Assembly: GCA_023935145.1 (NCBI GenBank)
Contig: CM043705.1
Span: 17,140,501 to 17,204,500, forward strand
Source: Bretschneidera sinensis
Taxonomy: Eukaryota; Streptophyta; Magnoliopsida; Brassicales; Akaniaceae
Direction of reading: 5' to 3'
DNA length: 64,000 nucleotides
Shown: piece by piece, positions 44,030 through 54,580 of the stretch
Layout: every line of letters starts with the position of its first letter
Numbering within the stretch: position 1 is the stretch's first letter
Made by a program: the position numbers and the translations under genes
Notes under the pieces: model-generated
Database searches by the model: none
What the model was told of the DNA's origin: nothing
What the model saw: only the letters and a program-made list of their open reading frames with translations

Positions 44030-45304
44030 ATGTTGTCCCCTTTGGATTAGGTTGTGGCTGTGAAGGAAACCGGCCTTGTCCTTGAATCGTCAAGAAACTA
44101 GTCAACTTGGTGAGTTGACTCTTTATTACCTTTTTTTTCTCTTTGATCACTTGTTGTTCCTCTAACAACCATTGATTTATTTTTCCTTGATCTTCCACAC
44201 TCTTGGCATGTACCTGCATAAATGACTTAAACAAATCTTCCAAAGGTAAAGATTGTTGAGGTGCATTAATTGAGGTTGCTTCCAGTTGCCATTGGGTACT
44301 AGAGTGGGGATGAGGTTGTATATCGGATCTCCAACCAAAATTAGGGTGATTCTTCCAACCGGGACTATAGGTGCTAGAGTAGGGTGAGTATGGTTTGCTA
44401 GAGGGTATATCTAAAGCATTACACTCTCTCTTCATCTCAAAATAGGTTGGACAATCCCTAGGCAAATAATCTACCCCATTACACATGAAACAAGGCTTAT
44501 AGGACTCTGCTCTCGCAACTGGTTTAGGGGTTCTAGTGTCATTGGTTTTTAAGGCTTCAATTTCCTTAGTTAGGACCTCTAAACGGGTTTTAAGGCTGTC
44601 CTTCTCCTTAAGTTGGTAAATCCCAGCAGGTTGATTTCTCCTAGTGCCTTCCATGGCATCTGGTTCAGTCCAAGTGTGGGCTTTTTCTGATAGGTCATCT
44701 AGGAAATCTATGGCTTGGTCGGGATCTTTTTGAAGAAAATTCCTATTGCACATCATTTCTATTAACTGCCTTTCCTTACTTAGGAGTCCATCATAGAAAT
44801 AGCTAACTACCCGCCAACTCTCATACCCATGGTGTGGACAATAATTCAAAAGGTCCTTGAAACGTTCCCAAACTTGATATAAGGTTTCACTCTCCTTTTG
44901 TGCAAATTTTGAGATTTATCTCTTGAGGTTGTTGGTCTTATGGATTGGGAAGTGTTTTTGGAAGAAAACTCGGGTCATCTCATCCCAACTACCTATGGAC
45001 CTAGGCCTTAACGAGTACAGCTAAGCCTTGGCTTTTTCCTTAAGTGAAAAAGGGAAAAACTGAAGTTTGACGGTGTCTATCGTATCAGCCCTACTGTGAA
45101 AAGCAGCTACTACTTCCTCAAATTCCCTAATATGGATATAGGGGTTTTCATTCTTAAACCCATATGTAGCAATTGGATCATGCCCGACTTAAAATCAGGT
45201 TGTTGAACATTAGGAGAGAACATGATACACGATGGTGTGGCCGTACGGTTAGGGTGCAAGTAATCCTTAAGTGTCTTAGGGGGTTGATCTTCGTGTTCAC
45301 TCAT
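44007..45304 (-). pseudogene. Athila-type gag
   Basis: The start at 45304 (MSEHEDQPPKTLKDYL) matches the amino terminus usual for this gag. A frameshift near 45170 moves it to the frame with NPYIHIREFEEV; stops follow near 45020 and 44915. From 44849 a 280-codon frame is open, with SYFYDGLLSKERQLIEMM and a knuckle PCFMCNGVDYLPRDCP in which the His of C-x2-C-x4-H-x4-C is Tyr. It ends at 44007, overlapping the next frame by 23 bases. It would form the particle; the altered knuckle and breaks argue against function. Confidence 0.85.
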
Positions 45305-45600
45305 TTCTTCATGACTAGATGGATTGTCAAATAAAAGATTTGAAAAAAAAATTAAATTCTGACTCTAACACAGGCCTACAACCAAATCTACCCACAGTGT
45401 CTTTATGTCTGTGCATGTGAGGTAACAAAATAATAAAAATACTATAAAAAAGAAAGAATCAAATAAAATAAAAATTAATGCAGCAAGCTAAAAGAAAGAA
45501 CAAAGTTACCGCCTTTACAGCTGCTGAAAAGAAAAATATTTACAATTCTTCTACCATCACACTCAAAGTTGACAAGCTTCCTTGTACTTAAGTGCGCGTT

Positions 45601-45618
45601 TCCCCGGCAACGGCGCCA
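45601..45618 (-). other. Primer binding site (tRNA-Asp type)
   Basis: The minus strand reads TGGCGCCGTTGCCGGGGA, complementary to the 3' end of plant tRNA-Asp and characteristic of Athila/Tat elements. Confidence 0.92.
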
Positions 45619-45623
45619 AAATT

Positions 45624-47313
45624 TGATTACGCCCAAAACATAACGCGGTATTGTAGTACAGCTTTGGGGTGTCAATTCCACAGGGAAACAGGTTAACTAC
45701 AAAGGAAGGTGTAAACTTTGACATGAACGATAAAAGTTAAACGATAAAATACAAGTTTTGATAATGATGTAACTTGAGAAAATTGTGTAAATATAACGAA
45801 ATGTAAATAAAAAATAACAAGGTTCCAGGAATCCTCCTTAGGTTTGTTGCCTTGTTCCACTCTCGATTCAATTGTTTTTATCTCGATTGCTAGTTTCACA
45901 TCCCAAACAAGCAATCGAAAAATATTCAATCAAGCACATTTATAATCTAACGTAATTTCTACAAATCACTCATTGATTTTGATTAAAGCACACATGACCG
46001 ATCTTAAAGATTATCAAGAAACGACAATATATCTTAATGACAATATCGCAGTAATGGACAATCAATAAGATAAATCTATCGGAATCAATCACATCCAAAC
46101 AACATCACATAAGAAAAGCATGACTAGACTTATATGGAGGAGAAGGATGCAATCACCGGATTAAGAGAATCTAAAAGAAGAAGAATATAAAGTACAGCTA
46201 TCACATGAACTCAAATCCTTCTTACTTAATCATGGAGTAAATCATAGACAATATTTTAACAATAAGTCCGTACAAATGAATCAAGAACAGGAAATAAGGA
46301 ACTACAAAACCCTAAGGATTCATCCTTTTCCCTTATTTGATGATTAGTTGGCCATGGAGCTCAAGTAGGAAGAACAATATGGATGCTCTCCCCTTGATTT
46401 CCAGCCTTGAAGAAACTTGGAAATATTCTGGATTTGGATCCCTTGGATCCCCTTCAAGAAGCCGACTGCACACTCCTTAAAGATGTATTTATAGAGCACA
46501 AGGGTGAGGGGCATTTTGGTCTTGGAAAATGTAATTTGCTCGCCCTAACCAGGTCAAAAAGTGAGTGGGCGGTGCGGTGCTGGTTCATGGTCGCCTAGGT
46601 GCTGGAAAATAAGGGTGTAGCGCTCACTCATGTTTTGGTTGAGAGTGAGGGGTGAAGCATTGGAAAGTGAGGGGTGCAATGCTGGAAAGTGAGGGTGCAG
46701 CACTGGAAAATGAGCGGCGCGGTGCTATGCTGAAGCTAGTGGAGCCCTGAACTGTGTCTACTAAAACTATCATAACTTTCTCTAGAAAAATTCTTTTTAC
46801 GAATTGTAAAATTCTCCAGAAAATAGACTTCTGGATCTTTCTAAGAATATATGGCTCATCTCCTGGTTCTTCCTGTATCAATACACTTTAATCTGCAAAG
46901 ATGATTGATCTGCATGGGAAATTCTGGCAATTTAGTGAAACTCCTTTCCAAGTGGTGTGCCTACCCTTACCTTGTTCCAAAGTGATGCACACACTTGTGT
47001 GCAGTCTTTTAACTTACTGTATTTTATTGCTCCAACCTTGGTTTAGACTTTAACCATCTTTGAACCATGTTTAGACAAGTTTAAACCTTAGACAAATACG
47101 AACACCGACATGCGAGATCTTTTGGCGCTTTAAACATGGATCGCTTTATCATCTCTTTTGGACTCAAAGCACCTAAAAATGCATCAAGTTAAGTCAATGA
47201 TTTATGAATATCACTTTAGAGTTATTAACATGTAAAAGTGTGATTACGACCGAGGTCAACCCTAAAATGTTAACAATTAAGTATTGTTTAGATGCATTTT
47301 ATGAGTCTCATCA
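45624..47313 (-). repeat. Athila-type 5' LTR (1690 bp)
   Basis: The plus-strand left end is TGATTACGCCC and the right end CTCATCA, followed by GCCAC. It is longer than its partner because a roughly 20-bp GC-rich unit (GTGAGGGGTGCAGCGCTGG type) is expanded at about 46610-46720. The inner end lies five bases from the primer site. Confidence 0.9.
46486..46494 (-). promoter_or_regulatory. TATA box in Athila-type LTR
   Basis: The minus strand reads CTATAAATA; the same box is at 40454-40462 in the other LTR. It fits a core promoter driving the minus-strand element. Confidence 0.55.
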
Positions 47314-47851
47314 GCCACCAAGGGGAAGTGGTAACCTAATGTATGATCGAGAGACAGAAGTTTGTTATAGATGTAATCAGATAAGATATTTATCCTTGAA
47401 TCATCCTAATTTGAAGTGCTTTGTATGTAGAAATGGTGGACATAACAATGTTGGTTGATCCTGGTGCAACTCATTCCTTTGTATCCAGTGTTTAGAAAGT
47501 CTACTGAAGTATGTATTAGTACTTGGATGCATAATGTTATTGTTGAAGTTCCCACTAGAGATAGAGTGATAATAATAAATATTTTCAAGGGTTGTATGAT
47601 TCGTATCAGTGATATAGAGTTTGATGTTGATTTGTTTTCTTTGAATATGGTTTACTATTTTAAGACAATGTACTGTTTAGGATAACTAGATAGGAGGAGT
47701 TTAATTTTCAAGAAAAAACTTAAGACACTTGCAAATTGTTTTATTTTTGCTTTGACTAATAGTAGATGGTTGAAGAAAGGTTATGAGGAGTACTTGGCAT
47801 ACATAATGGATTCCAAAAAGGAAAAGAGGAAGATAAAAGAAATCTTAGTAG
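47314..47851 (+). pseudogene. Gypsy knuckle-protease fragment (continues gag at 39602)
   Basis: After GCCAC the host gypsy resumes with a cysteine cluster (EVCYRCNQ, then CFVCRNGGHN) and a protease remnant around DPGATHSF (about 47455-47480). It continues to the sequence just before RT (KEILVV equivalent) at 47851. It then meets the inverted gypsy fragment, and the RT that should follow is absent. Confidence 0.8.
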
Positions 47852-49566
47852 TGTAATAACCCATCCCGAGTTGGCCACCCCCGAGACGGTGTCATCACAT
47901 TTTGAAATTCTCAGCACGACACATATATGAAAACAATAAAAATAACACCAATATAATTTTTTTTTACACCAATCCTCAACCCTTAACAGGGAAGATACAT
48001 CAATTTGATCTTTAAACATTATATACAACATAAAATGCATGAATATTTACCTATAAATTTTTATTTTATTTTCTCATTAGTCTGAGGATGTTGACACGTA
48101 CATGGTTTATAGAAAAGATTTCGTCTGACTCTCAACCTACCAGACTATTTGTCATGCTTGCTACCTGAAATCATTGTACAATGAGGGATGAGCTTCACAA
48201 GCTCAATGAATCAAATTTGCTAGAAGTATTCATTTGTATAAATAATCTTTCAATATTTAATCATTTATATCTCATACAACTTGATACTAGCATTATACTA
48301 TCACTACACCTGTCATAAGATCCATTCTCTATCAATCTCTTCTTCTTATTTATTGGTTCACCTTAAGACCATCAATTATCTCAAAATTACCTCGTAATGA
48401 GGTTCACATCATAAAATCTACCATTTAGATGGTTCTTATACCACAATTGTCTCTCTGTGAGACTCATTCATCTATAAATAATTCACAATAACACACCACA
48501 TATAAGCATTTCAATAATGCAAGCAATAATTAAAACAGATGCAATGCACAAATTATTATTATGGGAACACCTTCCCACATGCTGACATGTTTTTAATATC
48601 TTAGACCGGTTGCCTTCCCGATTCTTTTCTTTACAGCTTATCCCGGTTGTCACGGTATTTATTTCCAGTATATACCGGTTGTCACAGTTTTCAATTAGAT
48701 CGACCCCTTCCTGGTTCTTTTAGTTCTTTTATTTAATGCATATACATATGAACAATGATATGAGATATGCATATGAACAATAATATAAAAACAACATGAA
48801 CTCAAAATATTTAAATTTAGCTATCCTATCTTTCCTCAAATTATTATAAAAAAAATTCCACTAAATTCCTCTCATCATAAATCACATCAAATCATCCATC
48901 TTAGCGTGTCAAAGATCTACTAAATTTCATCTCCTCATAGTTCATATTGAAACATCAACCAAAACTCGTCAAGAATTTATTTATCACCATCATTATTAAA
49001 TCAACTCATTATTCTAATAATATTTCTTTTCACATAATAATCTTCTACGTGTTCAATATTCATATCATACCTATCAATTTAATTTTTATTTGCCACCCAA
49101 GCATAAGCTAATAATTTATTTAATATTATCACTAGGTAATTTTATTTTTTTTATTTAGATTACTTAAAGTAAATCTAACTCACCACGTAGCACTTAAAGC
49201 TATCCGTGGATCACGTCCTTGCCTTTCTCGCTCCTCTAAACAATTTCCCCCGGTTGTTGATCGTCAACACTTAACATAATATTTGTATTAAATTTCTAAA
49301 TATTTCTTCAATTCTTCATAAACCACATCCTTTGAAAATTCCCACTTTGAATTTCGGGAAATTTCATGTTTGCTAAAAATTCAAAAATAAACACTATGTT
49401 ATTACCTTTTATTTTTCTGATAGCTTATCGTGACTCTCTATAAAATTTCCCCGTAAACTTCTTTAAAATTTTGCTCTTTCAACCTTTCTTTGGATCCCTG
49501 AGTGTTTAAGGAAATAGAGTAATTTGAAAGAAAAACTAACAAAATCGGTAAGTATTAATTGTGTGC

Positions 49567-49627
<61 letters not shown>

Positions 49628-49974
49628 TAAAATCTTGTACCAAATTTTCAGCCCAAATCCATGAAATCCTCTACATCCTCCACGTTTTTTACACTTGTTT
49701 TACATGCATCCCCTTTTGCTTAATTTGGCAGCAAGTGGTAACACCTGCTACCACATTTTTGGTCCAGTTTTTATTTTTATTTTTATTTTTAATTTTTTTA
49801 TTTATTTAAAAAAACTTTTTTTTCTACGACATCTCTTATTTTTATTTTTTACAATTGCTTTATAAAAATCTGATTTTTCGCCTTTAATATATATATATAT
49901 ATATATTATTTTAACTCAATGCCATATTTATTAAAGTATTTCTTTATCGTTACTTTACAAATACGGGTATTACA
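47852..49974 (-). repeat. Gypsy LTR, inverted (2123 bp)
   Basis: The plus-strand ends are TGTAATAACCC and CGGGTATTACA, the reverse complement of the LTR family at 35523 and 51660. It contains the hairpin at 48562-48577, a palindrome variant at 48577-48590, and a long (TA)n tract at 49571-49622 where its relatives have about ten units. Confidence 0.88.
49571..49622. repeat. (TA)n microsatellite within inverted gypsy LTR
   Basis: About 26 units occur at the same LTR-internal position where the other two LTRs of this group have about ten. A Tyr-Ile frame across it is not a gene. Confidence 0.9.
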
Positions 49975-49984
49975 ATTCTATCCA

Positions 49985-50865
49985 CCTTACAAAAATTTCG
50001 TCCCCGAAATTTCTTTACCTAAAATTAAGAAAAGAGTTAGGGGTATTCCTTCCTCAGTCTAGCTTCATGTTCCCATGTGACTTCTTCGACATCTTTATTC
50101 CGCCATAATACTTGAATTAAAGGAATGACTTTATTGCGTAAGACTTGTTCTTTTCTGCCTAGGATTTTGACTAGTACTTGCATAAAGATCAAATCTTCCT
50201 GAAATTCTATCACCTGATTCGAGATACTATGGGATTCATCGTGTAAGTTCTTTCTCAACAGTGACACATGAAACACGTTATGTAATTGCATTAATTCCGA
50301 AGGCTATTTCCAAATGATATGCTACTGGTCCAATTCTCTCGATTACCTCAGCTTTTCATTATTTTTAAATCTCAACACTCCCTTCTATGGAGATATCTTC
50401 AAAAATACCCAATCATCGACTTGAAATTTAGGAGATCTTCTCTTAGTATCAACATAGTTATTCGGTCTGCTCTGTGCTGCTTTACGGTTCTATCTAACCA
50501 ATTTGATCCTCTCAGTTGTTAACTCAATAATTGATGGACAATATATATTTCTCTCTCCCATTTCTTCCAAACATACAGGAGTTCTACACCTCCTACCATA
50601 CAATGTCTCAATCAGTTTCATCCCAATACTAGTTTGATACTGATTATTATAAGCAACTTCAATCGATGGCATGTAAATATCCCAACTTACTGAGAACTCA
50701 TCCCATTTGCCCTTAACATATCTTCTAGTACTCTAAAAATCCTTTCTATTTGAGCATGAAAAATTATATTAAATTGCAACTATGTACCCGTGGCTTTCTG
50801 AAAGCATCCCATCTCAATTTCTTCCAACTAAAACAAATTGGAGTCCTAAAAAGTTGGCTAAACAG
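49985..50865 (-). pseudogene. Integrase carboxyl end with chromodomain-like tail, inverted copy
   Basis: Read on the minus strand, a decayed core comes first (near 50790-50700: sequence equivalent to the QKALGT and LEDML region). IEVAYNNQYQTSIGM and GRRCRTPVCLEEMGE follow at 50672-50490, and then the end frame 50291-50037 with LHNVFHVSLLRKNLHDESH and VLWRNKDVEEVTWEHE. The last motif is the chromodomain-like tail of Tekay/Del-type chromoviruses. The catalytic triad is not included. Confidence 0.85.
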
Positions 50866-50879
50866 TATATAGGTAAAAT

Positions 50880-51600
50880 TTTGAGGTTGTTTGAAATATT
50901 ATTAAGCATAGTGTAAAATAGAGATGCTAGAGTTACATATTGGTTTTGGAGAGGCTTTTTAGAAAGCCATCGGTATATAGTTAAAATTTAATATAGCTTT
51001 TCATCCTCAGCATATGGTAGAAGGTATAGAACTCCAGTATGTTGGGAAAAAGTTGGAGAGAGAAAGACATTTTGTCCAGAAATGTTAGATTCGACTACTG
51101 AGAGGATCAAACTAGTTAGAGAGAACCTTAGATCAGCACAGAACAAACATAAGGGATATAATGATAAAAGAAGACGACCTCTCGAGTTTCAAGTTGGTGA
51201 TCAGTATTTTTGAAGATATCTTCGTGGAAGGGTGTGTTGAGGTTTAAAAAGAAGGGAAAGTTGAGCCCGAGATTTGTGGGGCCATATGAGGTGATTGAGA
51301 GAATTGGACCAGTAGCATATCGATTGGATTTGCCCCAAGAGTTAAAGCAATTACATAATGTGTTTCATATGTCCCTATTAAGAAAGTACTTACATGATGA
51401 ATCCCATAGTATCTTGAATCAAACGATAGAACTTCAGGAAGATTTGACTTTTATGTAAGTACCAGTCAGAATTCTATACAAAAAGGAACAAGTCTTATGT
51501 AATAAAGTCATTCTTTTGATTCAAATATTATGACGGAACAATGATGTCAAAGAAGTCACTTGGGAGCAAGAAGCAAGAATGGGGAAAAATTACCCCCAAC
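50880..51600 (+). pseudogene. Integrase carboxyl end of the host gypsy
   Basis: It starts in decayed core (DARV..YWFWRGF near 50930), lacks a segment near 51010, then reads through TTERIKLVRENLRSAQNKH. The frame 51210-51458 holds the GPY/F-type stretch [18 protein letters not shown] and [24 protein letters not shown] and frameshifts break it. It lies head to head with the inverted copy on its left. Confidence 0.85.
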
Positions 51601-51643
51601 TCTTTAATGAATTAGGTAAGGAAATTTTGGGGACGAAATTTTT

Positions 51644-51659
51644 GTAAGGAGGGTAGAAT
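51644..51659 (+). other. Polypurine tract, host gypsy
   Basis: GTAAGGAGGGTAGAAT-type sequence precedes the 3' LTR. The upstream GGGGACGAAATTTTTG is shared with the inverted copy (reverse complement near 49990). Confidence 0.75.
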
Positions 51660-53708
51660 TGTGATACCTGTATTTATAAAGTAAGGGTAAAAAAGTATTT
51701 TAATAATTATGGCATAGAGTTAAAATACTATGTATTTATAAATGCGAAAGATTCAATTTTTATAAAATAATTCTAAAAAAAAAAACGTGGCAACAAGTGT
51801 TGCCACCTGTTGCCATGTTAGGAGAGTGATGCTCCATGTAAAACAACATCACATTTTCGTGGCAGCATTTGGGGGGGGGGGAATGCTGGGTATTTGGTTT
51901 CAAAAATTGGTATATATATATATATATATAACGTTAATTCATTTTATTACTTACCAAATCCTGTTCGTTTCTTTTGAACTACGATTCAAATTACTCTCTT
52001 TCTTAAAATCCTTAGGGACCGAAAGAAAAGTTGAAAGAGCAAAATTTTGAAGGGGTTTACGGGAGAATTTTTATAGAGAATCACAGGAAGCTCTAAGAAA
52101 AACTAAAGGTAATAACGTGAAGTTTATTTTTGAAATTTAGCTTACATAAAATTTTTCGGAATTCAAAGTGGGAATTTTGAAAGGGTATGAATTATGGAAG
52201 AATTGAAGAATAAATTAGAAATTTAATACAAATATAATGTTAGATGTTGACGATCAGCAACCGGAAGAAATTACTGAGAGGAATAGGAAAGGCAAGGAGG
52301 TGATCCACGGGTAACTCTAAGTGCTATGTGGTAAGTTAAATTTACTTTAAAAATCAAGATAAATATGAAATATATAATGATAATATTAGAATAAATTATT
52401 AACTTATGATTTGATGATAGATGAAAGTTGTTTGATAGGTAAGATAAGAATAGTGGATATGTAGAGAATTATTTTATAAGAAATAATATTATTGGAATAA
52501 TGAGTCGATTTAATAATAAAAGCGATAAGTGAAATTTTTGATGAGCTATGGCTGATGATTTGATATGATTTATGAGGAGAGGAAATTTAGTGGATATTGA
52601 CGAGTTATGGTTGATGATTTGATATGATTTATGAGGAAAGGAATTTAGTGGAATTTTTAAAATAATAATTTGAGAATAATCAAGATAGCTAAATTAAATG
52701 TTTGAATTCATGCTTGTTTCTATATTATTGTTCTCATGCACATTTCATATCATTATTCATATGCGTATAAATGAAAATAAAAGAATCGAGAAGGCATCCA
52801 GTCTAAATGAAAACTAAGACAGCTAGTATGTGCTGGAATAAAAGAACCGGGAGGGCAGCCAGTCTAAATGAGAATAAAAGAACCTGGAATGCAGCCAGTC
52901 TAAATGATAATGAACAAACCGGGAAGCCGGTTGGTCTAAATGAGAATGAAAGATCCAGGAAGGCAACCAATCTAAGATAAAAACATGTCGACATGTGGGA
53001 AGACGTTCCCAATAATAATAACATTTAACTTCACGCATTGCATTTGCTTTAAATATTGATTATTATTGCTTGATATGTTAAAGTGCTATTTATGATTGTA
53101 AATCTATTGATAGAGGAATGAGTCTCACAGAGAGACAAATATGCTAAGGAAGAAATATGAAAATATGTCTAATGAGTAACTTAAGAAAAGATTGTGTGAT
53201 AGGGGAATTATGAAATTGAGTAGTGATTACATAATATTGTTATTGAATTGTTTAAGGGAAATGATGAATGAATATCGAAAGAATTGTTAGAAGTAATTGA
53301 ATTATAAGATGTAACTGGGAGTATACAATTGAATACTTACAGAAAATTTAATTCACTGAGCATGTGTAGCTCACTCATCATTGTACAATGATTTCAGGTA
53401 GCAGATAGGACAGATCGTTTGGTGAGTTGAGGTTCAGACGAAAGCATTTTCTCTAAGCCACATACGTGCCCACATCCTCAAACTAAGGAGAAAATAAAAT
53501 AAAAATTTGTTTGTAAATATTCATGCATATTACGTTGTATAAAATGTTTAAATCAAAATCAGAATGATATATCTCCCTTGTTGAGGTTGAGGATTGATGT
53601 AAAAATTTATGTGGGTATTATTGTTTATTGCATAAATGTGTCGTGCTAAAATTTTCAAAATGTGACAACACCGTCTTGGGGGTGGCCAACCCAGGATGGG
53701 TCATTACA
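51660..53708 (+). repeat. Gypsy 3' LTR (2049 bp)
   Basis: It starts TGTGATACCTG and ends GGGTCATTACA, followed by AAACC. It has a G10 run near 51872, (TA)n near 51911, the roughly 36-bp GGAAGCCGGTTGGTCTAAA units (52790-52975), the perfect 14-bp palindrome at 52983-52996 and a hairpin at 52996-53011. Confidence 0.9.
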
Positions 53709-54566
53709 AAACCATTATAGGTTGTCCAGAAGTTTGCACAGTTAATGTCTAGAGAGTTTCACAATCGACTGTGCACTTAGGACAATCGATTGTATGGTCG
53801 CAAATTCATAAAAATTTTGGTTAAAAAGTCCAATTTTTCTTCAAAATTACCTCTTGACTCCCATGGGACTTCCAACCCAAGCCAAATACTATTTCATAAG
53901 GGTTTTAGATTAAAGATTTTAAACTATCCATTATAAGAAATGAATCTAAAGCTCTTAAAATCAACACATTAGAACAAAACCTAACTTTTCTTAACAATCA
54001 TTTTTCTTCAAGCTTTTCTGAAGCAAAACCTCAAATTAATACTTGAAAAACCCAAATATTTAGCTTAAGAAATGGATTTGATAAATCTAAAAGAAATAAA
54101 GAAAACCCTTACCTTGACCTTTGTCCAAAATCTCTTATTTTTTCCCTTTCATTTTTCCTCTCTCCTTTTCTTTTTCTTCTTTCTCTTCTCTCCTTTTTTC
54201 TCTTCTTTCTCGTCCTCCCTCTGCCTGATTCTAGAGATTTATTCTCTAAAAATCTGATCCAACTCACCCTTAAATCGTCCAACTTCCTTCTTATTACATC
54301 ATCATCCCTTTACTTTGCACTTCTTCTATTTTCTACTACTTAACACTCTAAATTTCTATTTTGTACTCAGCTCTTCTTACTTTCCTTCAAAATTTTGAAA
54401 TCTCCAAATAATAAATGTCTTTACTACTTGATTCTTATTTTGTTCATTTTTTTTTTCTAAGTTCCACAAGTCTGAAAAAAAATTTATTCCCAAAAAAATA
54501 CATCGGAAACGTTTCAAAACTAAACTCCGAAATTAAAATATTTAATTCAAGGTATCGGGCTCTACA
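53709..54566 (-). repeat. Old LARD LTR, part 2
   Basis: It starts with AAACC, the imperfect partner of AATCC at 35518-35522, and continues the homology to 7970-8837. On the minus strand it begins TGTAGAGCCC directly after a polypurine tract, which makes it the 3' LTR of the LARD that extends to the right. It is clearly more diverged from 60814-63665 than the two duplicated LTRs are from each other. Confidence 0.85.
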
Positions 54567-54580
54567 ATTCTCCCCCACTT
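54567..54580 (-). other. Polypurine tract, LARD
   Basis: The minus strand reads AAGTGGGGGAGAAT directly before the LTR start TGTAGAGC. The adjoining GGACGAAATTTTTGT is a sequence also found upstream of the gypsy polypurine tracts at 49990 and 51640, so the LARD probably derives from a related gypsy. Confidence 0.8.

Larger units (their letters stand above)
39603..47313 (-). mobile_element. Pol-less Athila/Tat-type Ty3/gypsy element (7.7 kb)
   Basis: The LTRs at 45624-47313 (5') and 39603-41202 (3') flank a tRNA-Asp primer site, gag, protease and polypurine tract, all on the minus strand. GCCAC duplications (39598-39602 and 47314-47318) are perfect, and the host gag reads through once the element is removed. 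The interior has gag and a 400-codon protease-containing frame but no RT, RNase H or integrase, so it depends on a partner. Gag-protease sequence type and primer site point to the Athila/Tat branch (known features of that branch). Confidence 0.92.
47852..50865 (-). mobile_element. Partial gypsy of the same family, inverted
   Basis: A minus-strand 3' LTR (47852-49974), polypurine tract and integrase end run to about 50865, where it meets plus-strand integrase of the host element. The 5' half is missing and no target duplication is visible. It may be a truncated insertion, or the product of an inversion or gene-conversion event between copies. Confidence 0.8.
35523..53708 (+). mobile_element. 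Chromovirus-type Ty3/gypsy (18.2 kb with nested inserts)
   Basis: The 5' LTR (35523-37478) and 3' LTR (51660-53708) are in direct orientation, with an iMet-type primer site and a polypurine tract at the expected ends. AATCC/AAACC target duplications lie within the old LARD LTR. Without the solo Copia LTR, the Athila-type element and the inverted gypsy fragment, it retains gag, a knuckle/protease piece and the integrase end. RT, RNase H and most of integrase are lost. Same broad family as 9711-20306, judging by LTR termini and gag, but diverged. Confidence 0.9.
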
